A stretch of DNA of 64,000 nucleotides. Source: Candidatus Aminicenantota bacterium (GTDB lineage Bacteria > Acidobacteriota > Aminicenantia > Aminicenantales > Aminicenantaceae). The position numbers and the translations under genes were made by a program. Position 1 is the stretch's first letter, and each line of letters starts with the position of its first letter. The stretch covers positions 1 through 64,000 of the forward strand of contig WJMT01000039.1 of assembly GCA_014727835.1 (NCBI GenBank), written 5' to 3'. Positions 8,224 to 15,412 of the stretch are shown here, piece by piece. The notes under the pieces are model-generated. The model searched no databases. It worked only from the letters and a program-made list of their open reading frames with translations, and had not been told where the DNA came from.

Positions 8224-8439
8224 TAAAATTCAGGTGTGGCTTGTGCTCCGTTCAGATTTTATACGCCATTCTTCTTCGTTTTTCTCGGCTCCTGCGTAAC
8301 TCCCCCCGTTCGTGGGTCAGACATACTCGTCGTCCGGCTTTGCCGGATACCCTTGAAAAATTCATCAGAAGGCTAAATCTTCAATGTCGCTTCATCCACA
8401 CCTGAATTTTATAGGGCTTGAGATGTGTGGCTTGTGCTC
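8223..8439. repeat. Intergenic inverted-repeat element with flanking direct repeats
   Basis: A perfect 17-bp inverted repeat, ATAAAATTCAGGTGTGG (8223-8239), has its complement at 8396-8412. A 15-bp direct repeat, GTGTGGCTTGTGCTC, occurs at 8234-8248 and 8425-8439. A CCGGC-TTT-GCCGG hairpin lies inside at about 8335-8347. The segment fills almost the whole 220-base gap between converging genes and encodes no recognisable protein. It looks like a MITE or other small mobile repeat, or a large bidirectional terminator structure. Confidence 0.6.
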
Positions 8440-8443
8440 TGCG

Positions 8444-9889
8444 TTAGCGGTTGGCCCAGTTGTAGCCGGCGATAAAAGCCAGTTTGGCGATGTCAGCCAT
8501 GATATCCGGATTGATCCTGTAGATGGTGTCTCCGGTGCCATGATAGTCGATATGGGGTCCGTTGGAAGCAAAGGAGGCGCAGGGGATCCCTTTTTTATAA
8601 AAGGGGACATAGTCCGAACCTCTCACTCCCACTCCTCTGAAAAAACGGGTCCGCCCTAAAATGCCTATGGATTCATCAGCCTGCTGTATGATGGTGTGGA
8701 GCTGTTCTGGATCAGGAGTCATGGAACAGCTGGTGCCGTCCCCTTCTCCCACCATGTCAAAATTGAACATACCGTCCACTTTTTCAAAAACCGGAGGGAT
8801 GTGGTCAGCAAAAAAGTGAGAACCCTGAAGGCCTTTCTCTTCAGCGCCGAAGAGCACAAACACCACAGAGCGTTTGGGTTTTGTTTTCAGCTGAGAAAAA
8901 GCCTGGGCGATCTCCATCACCACAGCGCTGCCGCTGGCATTGTCATCAGCCCCGGCAAACAAAAGGCCCATGTGTTTGCCGCAGTGGTCAAAATGCGCTC
9001 CATAGACCATGCAGTGTTTCTTAAGGTCCGGGTCTGAGCCCTCCACATATGCGGCGATGTTGTATCCCTCAGCATCCGGAAAATGACGGGATGTGACTTT
9101 ATAATGGACCTTAGATGAGAGGGAAAAAGAAATGGGCTTTTGATAGGTCAGAAGGTCTTTTTTGAGCTCTTTGGATGGGACGCCTTTTTCTTCCAGCATC
9201 ATATCTGCGGTTTTCTCACTGATCACTGTAGGGGTGAAGCCCTGGATCCAGTCCATGTTGGGATTGGCAATGGGCTCCGGATAGATGTAAAAGATTCCCA
9301 GAGCTCCTTTGTCTTTGGCTGTCTGCATCCGGTGGCGGTGTTCATCGTGTTTTTGAAACCGTTTGTCAGAGCGGTCCGGGGTGCCTCTAAAACAGAGCAC
9401 AAATTTTCCTTCCACTTCCAGTCCGGCATAGTCATCATATCCCAGTTCCGGAGCTGAAATGCCCCAGCCGGCAAACACCACTCTGGCTGTGTGGTCCCCG
9501 CTGTCACTGGAGAGAAGCGGCAAAAAATCTCTTTCTGCCTGAAGTTTGGTTCCTTTGTCCGCTTCTTTTTTATAAAGGGTCATCTCAGCACTGTCCACAA
9601 TGGTGTAGGGAGAGTCAAACGGCTGAAGGCAGCTGTCATCAATAATAGGTCTGAGGCCCCATTCTTTGAATTTTTTGGCTGCCCATTTGGCTGCGGCTGT
9701 GTATCCCGGGTGCCCGGTGTGACGTCCCTCAAATTCCGGGGATGACAGTGTTTTGACATATGAATAAGCATCCTCAGGATTGATGAATTCAAGACCAGAG
9801 GAAAGGTTTTTATCTGCTTCCTGGGCTCCTACTAAAGAAAACAGCAAAGCTGCCGTCAGCGCAAGACTGATTTTATTCCTGAATTTCAT
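8444..9889 (-). CDS. Secreted M28 family zinc aminopeptidase
   Basis: 481 residues with a signal peptide at about 1-23. A PA-like insert (about residues 130-260) precedes the M28 catalytic domain. The zinc and catalytic residues are all visible: GAHFDHCG, GADDNASGSAV, GAEEKGLQG, FDMVGEG and a late histidine in PHIDYHG. The enzyme would release N-terminal amino acids from peptides outside the cytoplasm. AGGAGGAAGC stands before the ATG, inside the end of the preceding small gene, so the two are co-transcribed. A paralogue lies at 11757-13274. Confidence 0.93.
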   Translation of the reverse strand: MKFRNKISLALTAALLFSLVGAQEADKNLSSGLEFINPEDAYSYVKTLSSPEFEGRHTGHPGYTAAAKWAAKKFKEWGLRPIIDDSCLQPFDSPYTIVDSAEMTLYKKEADKGTKLQAERDFLPLLSSDSGDHTARVVFAGWGISAPELGYDDYAGLEVEGKFVLCFRGTPDRSDKRFQKHDEHRHRMQTAKDKGALGIFYIYPEPIANPNMDWIQGFTPTVISEKTADMMLEEKGVPSKELKKDLLTYQKPISFSLSSKVHYKVTSRHFPDAEGYNIAAYVEGSDPDLKKHCMVYGAHFDHCGKHMGLLFAGADDNASGSAVVMEIAQAFSQLKTKPKRSVVFVLFGAEEKGLQGSHFFADHIPPVFEKVDGMFNFDMVGEGDGTSCSMTPDPEQLHTIIQQADESIGILGRTRFFRGVGVRGSDYVPFYKKGIPCASFASNGPHIDYHGTGDTIYRINPDIMADIAKLAFIAGYNWANR

Positions 9890-10097
9890 TGCTTCCTCCT
9901 TTTGTTCTCTTTCTCCGGATTTCTTTCATCACATTCTTATGAAGAACTAAAAAATAATAGGCGATAAGGCAGGCCATGATGAGACCGAACCTGAGGCCAT
10001 TTCCCAGAAACAGGGAAACCAGTGCATAGACCAGGACTCCGATAAGAAGAAAAAGATGAAAGAAAGAGAAGAGCCAGTCAATCAAATCGGATTTCAT
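9873..10097 (-). CDS. Small membrane protein, unknown function
   Basis: 74 residues with two closely spaced hydrophobic helices (about 8-30 and 35-52) and a very basic C-terminus (KEIRRKRTKGG). The start overlaps the stop of the cyclophilin gene (ATGA), and its end overlaps the M28 peptidase start by 17 bases, so the three genes form a tight operon. I do not recognise a family. The overlaps on both sides and the clear helices argue that it is real. Confidence 0.65.
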   Translation of the reverse strand: MKSDLIDWLFSFFHLFLLIGVLVYALVSLFLGNGLRFGLIMACLIAYYFLVLHKNVMKEIRRKRTKGGSNEIQE

Positions 10098-10669
10098 TTT
10101 CTCCTTATGGATATGATTTCAATGGTTTCTCTGGGTACATCCCGCATTCCGTGAGCGGTCATGGTCTTGGTGTTGGCTATGGCTTCCACTACATCTGTTC
10201 CCAGGGTGACTTTGCCGAACACACAATATCCCCAGCCGTCCTCTGTTTTGGCAGTATGGTTCAAGAAGTCATTATCTGCATGATTGATGAAAAATTGGCA
10301 GGTGGCGGAGTGGGGATCCATGGTTCTGGCCATGGCAATGGTGTATTTATCGTTTTTCAGGCCGTTGTCCGCTTCATTTTTGATGGGTGCATTGGCCTTT
10401 TTTTCTACAAAATCCGGGCCGAGTCCTCCGCCCTGGATCATGAATCCTTTGATCACTCGGTGGAAAATGGTGCTGTCATAAAACTGGCTGTCCACATAAG
10501 ACAGAAAATTTTCTACTGTGACCGGAGCCTTGTCTTTGTAAAGCTCAACGGTCATGTCCCCTTGGCTTGTTTTGATTTGGACTAAAATTGTATTCTCCTC
10601 TGCATAGGAATTGGTGCTGAAAAAAAGTACTGAAACAAACATCACAGCGAGTAAAATTATTTTTTTCAT
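10094..10669 (-). CDS. Secreted cyclophilin-type peptidyl-prolyl isomerase
   Basis: 191 residues from the ATG at 10669, which has AGGAG six bases upstream and begins a clean signal peptide (MKKIILLAVMFVSVLFF). The cyclophilin core is obvious: KAPVTVENFLSYV, FHRVIKGFMIQGGG and QFFINHADNDFLNH, with the catalytic Arg in FHRV. It would speed cis-trans isomerisation of prolyl bonds during folding of exported proteins. It is the first gene of an operon with a small membrane protein and an M28 peptidase, which fits a secretion or folding role for periplasmic enzymes. Confidence 0.93.
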   Translation of the reverse strand: MKKIILLAVMFVSVLFFSTNSYAEENTILVQIKTSQGDMTVELYKDKAPVTVENFLSYVDSQFYDSTIFHRVIKGFMIQGGGLGPDFVEKKANAPIKNEADNGLKNDKYTIAMARTMDPHSATCQFFINHADNDFLNHTAKTEDGWGYCVFGKVTLGTDVVEAIANTKTMTAHGMRDVPRETIEIISIRRK

Positions 10670-10772
10670 TTTTAACTCCTCTTTATCTGATTCATTCAAA
10701 AAAGATTTCAATGCAGAATTTACAAAATATCAAAATGCAGTTCAAAAAGCAATCAAAGGGAAACATTTCGCA

Positions 10773-10801
10773 TTAAACTTTTTTCTTCAATCATGTATAC
10801 T
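10773..10801 (+). promoter_or_regulatory. Possible promoter of the 10.8-kb barrel gene
   Basis: TTAAAC, a 17-base spacer and TATACT, 30 bases before the ATG at 10832. The -10 is good and the -35 is weak. Confidence 0.35.
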
Positions 10802-10831
10802 AATCAGAACAATGTGTGAACGGAGGGATCA

Positions 10832-11656
10832 ATGAGACAAGCTCAGGACTTATGCAAAGGCATCTCTGTTCTAGTCTTTGTTCTTTTTTTATTGGCTCCT
10901 CCTGTTTCAGGGAAAGGAAATATCGAGTTTGGATTTCACTATTCCAGTTGGAGCATGAATTTCCTGCGGGGGATCATTGAAGATATGCTGGGAGAGGGAC
11001 TGGAATCGGCTCTGGAGGATGATATTTTTTCGGCTATTCAGGATGATTATCCTTATCTGGAACAGGAATATTATGAACAGGATGTATCTTTTGATTCGAG
11101 CGGGGATAATTTTGGGTTTGAATTGAGGTGGTATCCCGGGGGACACAACGGCTCATTCAGCCTTGGCTTTTCTGTGGAAAAGACCACGATGAGAGTGGCG
11201 CTCCCCGATGTGTATGCGCTTATGGACCTTCGGCCAGATGGGTCATTTGAAGCAGATGCCAGCGCTGAATTTATCATCAATCCGCTTTCGTTTCATTTGA
11301 GCTTTCGGTGGGATATCATTCCGTCATCCCGAATCCGTCCTTATTTCACTTTCGGTTTCGGTGCAGCTACAGGCACAGCCCTGGAAAGTGCAGAGCTCAG
11401 TTATGAATACTCGGGGGAGCTGGAAATTCAGGGCCAAATAACGGAATCTTATTCTGAGGATGTGACCAAAACATTGGATGAACTCCGGCAGGAACTGGAG
11501 GATGAAGGGGAGGAATTTTTTATGCCGGGATTCATTCCGTTCATCCAAATGAACCTGGGTCTTAAAGGGGAAATCACAGAGAATTTGCATCTTCTTTTTG
11601 ATGCCGGGGTATGGAACGGATTTCTGCTTAGAGGAGGGATCGCCATAAGGCTATAA
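10832..11656 (+). CDS. Outer-membrane beta-barrel protein, unknown
   Basis: 274 residues with a signal peptide ending near residue 28 (PPVSGKG). The mature part alternates aromatic and polar residues as in membrane strands (NIEFGFHYSSWSM, FGFELRWYPGG, PYFTFGFGAATG) and ends on a strand (GFLLRGGIAIRL). An acidic, helix-prone insert sits near residues 200-235. An eight- to ten-strand barrel of the outer-membrane-protein type is likely. GGAGGGATCA precedes the ATG. No specific function can be assigned. It is followed by an M28 peptidase about 100 bases downstream. Confidence 0.7.
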   Translation: MRQAQDLCKGISVLVFVLFLLAPPVSGKGNIEFGFHYSSWSMNFLRGIIEDMLGEGLESALEDDIFSAIQDDYPYLEQEYYEQDVSFDSSGDNFGFELRWYPGGHNGSFSLGFSVEKTTMRVALPDVYALMDLRPDGSFEADASAEFIINPLSFHLSFRWDIIPSSRIRPYFTFGFGAATGTALESAELSYEYSGELEIQGQITESYSEDVTKTLDELRQELEDEGEEFFMPGFIPFIQMNLGLKGEITENLHLLFDAGVWNGFLLRGGIAIRL

Positions 11657-11756
11657 TGAAGGGATCATGATATTCGATTCTGGCTTTTGCTCTAGGCCAT
11701 CACGAGAAGCAAAGCGAAGTGGTGATCTGACGAACATTTTATAAAGGAGAGAAGGA

Positions 11757-13274
11757 ATGAAAAAAAGGATTGGAATATTGGTTTTGATTGGGTTTGTGTT
11801 TTCAGTGTCTTATCTGCCGGCTCAGCGGTCTGGAATGCAGCTGGATGATGAGCAGAAACTGCTGCAGGTGATGCACTCGATTCATAGCCAGACGCTTTTC
11901 AATTATGTTAAAGAACTGGCCTCAGATAAATATTGGGGGCGATTGACCGGTACAGAAGGGTACAATCAGAGCGCGGAATGGGTGATATCCCATTTTGAAA
12001 AATGGGGTCTTTTGCCGGCTGGTGATAACAACACTTTTCTTCAGGCCTTTCAAAATCCGTATACTCTTGTGTTTGAAGACTGTGATGTGTGCATGAATAT
12101 CCCGGTGGATGGAGAGATGGTGAAAAAATATTATAAATACGAACAAGAGTTTATTCCCGGCTCCACATCTGGATCCGGCGAAGTCACGGCCGAGGTGGTG
12201 TATGTGGGGTATGGAATCACGGCTCCGGAACTGGATTTTGATGAGTACAAGGGAATGGATGTGGAAGGAAAGATTGTTCTGATGGAGAGGGAAGCTCCGG
12301 TATCGTCTGGGGACGATCCTGAAGTGTTTCAAAAATGGCGTCCTTATTCGTTTCATCAGTACAAATTGAAAAATGCAGTGGCCCATGGGGCCAAAGGCAT
12401 GCTGTACAATTACCACATCACCAATCCCAACAATGCCTATGATGAAAATTTCATCTACTCTCATGTGGGACAAACCGTGGTGAAGGACGTGTTTGCAGGG
12501 ACCGGAAAAGACCATGGGCCAGTAGTGGCCCGGATCAGAAAGGAGCTGAAGCCCCAGTCTTTTTCCACCGGAAAAGTGTTCACCATTAAAAACACTACTG
12601 AGCATCACTCGGATGGAATAGCCTACAATGTCATTGGAATAATCCAGGGTTCAGATCCCATCTTAAAGGATGAGGCTATCATCATTGGCGGTCACTTGGA
12701 CCATTTGGGACGCTGCTATGAGATCATGCCCGGAGCCAATGACAATGCTTCGGCCGTAGCTGTGATCATGGGTCTTGCCGAAGCTCTGGCCAAAAGCCCT
12801 GTGCAGCCCAAGAGGTCGATTCTGTTTCTTTGTTTTGGGGCAGAAGAACAGGGAGTGGTGGGATCCAAATATTATGTGGAAAACCCCGTGTTTCCTCTTG
12901 AGAAAACCGTGTGCTTGATTAATATGGACGGAGTGGGAGCCGGGGACAAATTGAGCGCTCTGTCTGCGGAGAACTTCCCTGAGCTGTGGGGCTATGTGAA
13001 AAGAGCCAATGAAAAATACACCCACCGGCTGGTTTTCCCTCGGTATTTTTCCAACATTGCCCGTCCCCGGTTGGATGCAGCCCGGTTTTTATGGGCTGGA
13101 GTCCCATCTCTCTCATTCAGCGCTTTCGGGACCCCTTCTTATTATCATGTGACCAAAGACAACATAGATATCATCACTCCTGAAATTATGGAGGACCTTG
13201 CCCAGATGCTGTTTATGGCGGTTCTGGATATAGCCAATCAGGATGAGGTTGATTTCAGGAAAGCTCTTAACTGA
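11757..13274 (+). CDS. Secreted M28 family zinc aminopeptidase
   Basis: 505 residues, signal peptide about 1-21. Like its paralogue at 8444-9889 it has a PA-like insert before the catalytic domain and complete metal ligands: GGHLDHLGR, GANDNASAVAV, GAEEQGVVGS, INMDGVGAG and a late His in PSYYHVTKDN. It would trim N-terminal residues from peptides in the periplasm or outside. GGAGAGAAGGA precedes the ATG. The TGA overlaps the next start (TGATG), coupling it to the iron alcohol dehydrogenase gene. Confidence 0.92.
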   Translation: MKKRIGILVLIGFVFSVSYLPAQRSGMQLDDEQKLLQVMHSIHSQTLFNYVKELASDKYWGRLTGTEGYNQSAEWVISHFEKWGLLPAGDNNTFLQAFQNPYTLVFEDCDVCMNIPVDGEMVKKYYKYEQEFIPGSTSGSGEVTAEVVYVGYGITAPELDFDEYKGMDVEGKIVLMEREAPVSSGDDPEVFQKWRPYSFHQYKLKNAVAHGAKGMLYNYHITNPNNAYDENFIYSHVGQTVVKDVFAGTGKDHGPVVARIRKELKPQSFSTGKVFTIKNTTEHHSDGIAYNVIGIIQGSDPILKDEAIIIGGHLDHLGRCYEIMPGANDNASAVAVIMGLAEALAKSPVQPKRSILFLCFGAEEQGVVGSKYYVENPVFPLEKTVCLINMDGVGAGDKLSALSAENFPELWGYVKRANEKYTHRLVFPRYFSNIARPRLDAARFLWAGVPSLSFSAFGTPSYYHVTKDNIDIITPEIMEDLAQMLFMAVLDIANQDEVDFRKALN

Positions 13275-14410
13275 TGGCGCGGTTTCACCTGCCCACAAAA
13301 ATTGTTTTTGGCTCCGGCTCTGTGAGTCAGGTCAGAAGGATTGCGGAACATGAATTCAAAGCCGGCCGCGTTTTTTTGATCACTGACAAAGGAATCAGGA
13401 AATCCGGGATCGACCAGCGCATCATAACCCAGTTTGAGAGGATCACTGTTTTTGATGAAGTTGAGTCCAATCCCAGACATGAGACCGTCAATAAAGCCGG
13501 AAATATAGTGAGAAAGCTCCAACCTGACATCATCATCGGTCTGGGAGGGGGGAGCGCTCTGGATGCATCCAAAGCCGTGGCTCTTCTGGCCACCAATCAA
13601 GGACACATTGAGAGCTATGAAGGCAAACACAAGTATGAGTTCCCTCCTCTTCCGGTTTTGGCTGTGCCCACCACCTGCGGAACCGGAAGTGAAGTCACCT
13701 GGAGTTCAGTGATCACTCATACAGAGAGAAAATTCAAGATGTCCATCAAAGGTCCTCATACTTTTCCAGCCGCAGCAGTGGTGGACCCGGATTTGCTTTT
13801 AACCCTTCCCCAGGACCTCATTGCTTCAACTGGGATGGATGCCCTGGTTCATGCTGTGGAGGCGTATTCTGTCAAGCCAGCCACCTTTTTGACCGATTTG
13901 TTTGCCAGGAAGGCCATTGAGCTTATTTTTTCTTCTCTGGAAAGAGCCTATGAAAAAATCCGGCATGACAGTGAAGCCAGAGAGAATATGATGAAAGCCA
14001 GTATGCTGGCAGGTATGGCTTTTGGAAACAGTGATGTGGGTGCAGTCCACTGCATTGCAGAATCTGTGGGGGCTCTCTATGACATCCCCCACGGAGTGGC
14101 CAATTCCATCTTCCTTCCTTATGTGATGGAATTCAACCTGCCTGAAGCTCAAGAATCGTATGCAGAAATCGCAGAGGCGCTGGGAATCAAAGGGAAGAGC
14201 CAAAAAGAAGCGGCGGAGAAACTGATCAAGCAAGTCAGAAAACTGTGTTTGCGGCTGAACATCCCGAAATTCAAGGATATAGGGATTCAAAAAAGTCAGT
14301 TCCAGATCATTGCAGAGAAGTCTTTTCAGAACAATTCCAATCCTTCTAATCCCCGGGAAGTCCGGGCCAAAGACTACCTTCAGATTCTTGAGGCTGCCTT
14401 TTTAGATTGA
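13274..14410 (+). CDS. Iron-containing alcohol dehydrogenase
   Basis: 378 residues of the group III (iron-dependent) dehydrogenase family. Nucleotide-binding GLGGGSALDASKAVAL (about 91-106), PTTCGTGSEVTWSSV (about 134-148) and the metal-binding histidines in DALVHAVEAY and DIPHGVANS are present. It would interconvert an alcohol and an aldehyde with NAD(P)H in the cytoplasm; the substrate is not determined. The start overlaps the peptidase stop (TGATG). A role in disposing of reducing equivalents from amino-acid fermentation is an inference. Confidence 0.92.
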   Translation: MARFHLPTKIVFGSGSVSQVRRIAEHEFKAGRVFLITDKGIRKSGIDQRIITQFERITVFDEVESNPRHETVNKAGNIVRKLQPDIIIGLGGGSALDASKAVALLATNQGHIESYEGKHKYEFPPLPVLAVPTTCGTGSEVTWSSVITHTERKFKMSIKGPHTFPAAAVVDPDLLLTLPQDLIASTGMDALVHAVEAYSVKPATFLTDLFARKAIELIFSSLERAYEKIRHDSEARENMMKASMLAGMAFGNSDVGAVHCIAESVGALYDIPHGVANSIFLPYVMEFNLPEAQESYAEIAEALGIKGKSQKEAAEKLIKQVRKLCLRLNIPKFKDIGIQKSQFQIIAEKSFQNNSNPSNPREVRAKDYLQILEAAFLD

Positions 14411-14444
14411 AAGGGCGCTGTAAATACCAAACAATGGAGATAAG

Positions 14445-15371
14445 ATGAAACATAAAAAAACCATAAAAAAAGAAGTTGCTTTCCCACTCCTGATCCTTTT
14501 TGTTTTGACGTGCTTCTCCTGTGTGAGTCATAAGGACCGCTTTTCCTTTGTGTTTCTTACAGACATGCATGTTCAGCCAGAGCTTCATGCCAAAGAGGGA
14601 TTCCAGCAGGCTGTTCAAGTGGTGAACGAATTGAAACCTGATTTTGTTTTAACAGGCGGTGATTTGATTATGGATGCCAACAGCCAGTCTTTTGAACGGG
14701 CTGATGAATTATACATCTTGTATAGAAATATTTCAGAGCAGCTTGAGATGCCGGTTTACAATACCATGGGAAATCATGAAATATTTGGAGTGGGCCGCCA
14801 CAGCGATGTGGACCCTTCTCATCCTGAGTTCGGAGAAAAGATGTATCAAAACAGAATTGGAAAACTGTATTATTCTTTTGATTATAAAGGCTGGCATTTT
14901 ATGGTCCTTGATTCTGTTGAATTCACTCCGGATCATCAATGTGTAGGAAGAATCGATCCGCAGCAGATGGAATGGATTCAACAAGACCTACAGTCCGTAG
15001 CTCCTGAGACTCCTATTGTGATCAGCACTCACATCCCTCTTGTATCCGCTTATCCAGTGTTCGTTGGGAATCCTGTGAGGAGTGGATCAAGCTCTATTGT
15101 GGTGAATAACGGGCCTCAGGTCCTTCAGCTTTTCAAAGAACACAATCTAAAGCTGGTGCTTCAGGGACATCTTCATTGGATCGAGGATATTTCTATCGGG
15201 GGCATCCGCTTCATCACCAATGGTGCAGTGAGCGCGAACTGGTGGGAGGGTCCTCGTGATGGTCTGCAGGAAGGATTTGGTCACATTAAGGTCAAGGGAG
15301 ATTCCGTTGAATGGGAATATATAGATTTTCAGTGGGATCACGCTCAATTTGACCATAAAGAAAAACAGTAG
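14445..15371 (+). CDS. Metallophosphoesterase lipoprotein
   Basis: 308 residues. The N-terminus is a lipoprotein signal (LLILFVLTCFSC, Cys near residue 25). The calcineurin-like fold is complete: TDMHVQ, GGDLIMD, GNHEIF, STHIPL and QGHLHW supply the two-metal site. It would hydrolyse phosphoester bonds on the outer face of a membrane; the substrate is unknown. It lies 34 bases after the alcohol dehydrogenase and 41 before an S9 peptidase on the same strand, so it is likely co-transcribed. Confidence 0.88.
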   Translation: MKHKKTIKKEVAFPLLILFVLTCFSCVSHKDRFSFVFLTDMHVQPELHAKEGFQQAVQVVNELKPDFVLTGGDLIMDANSQSFERADELYILYRNISEQLEMPVYNTMGNHEIFGVGRHSDVDPSHPEFGEKMYQNRIGKLYYSFDYKGWHFMVLDSVEFTPDHQCVGRIDPQQMEWIQQDLQSVAPETPIVISTHIPLVSAYPVFVGNPVRSGSSSIVVNNGPQVLQLFKEHNLKLVLQGHLHWIEDISIGGIRFITNGAVSANWWEGPRDGLQEGFGHIKVKGDSVEWEYIDFQWDHAQFDHKEKQ

Positions 15372-15412
15372 AAAGACAGTGTATTCAGTCAAAAAACAAG
15401 GAGGATAGGGAT

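Noticed and set aside
11657..11756. Possible second copy of the 8.2-kb repeat element (CTGGCTTTTGCTC, ATTTTATA)
   Set aside because: Only short scattered matches; arms do not pair as at 8223-8412.
11922..12608. Long open frame opposite the second M28 gene (228 codons)
   Set aside because: Shadow of the peptidase; composition is unlike a protein and no motif is visible.
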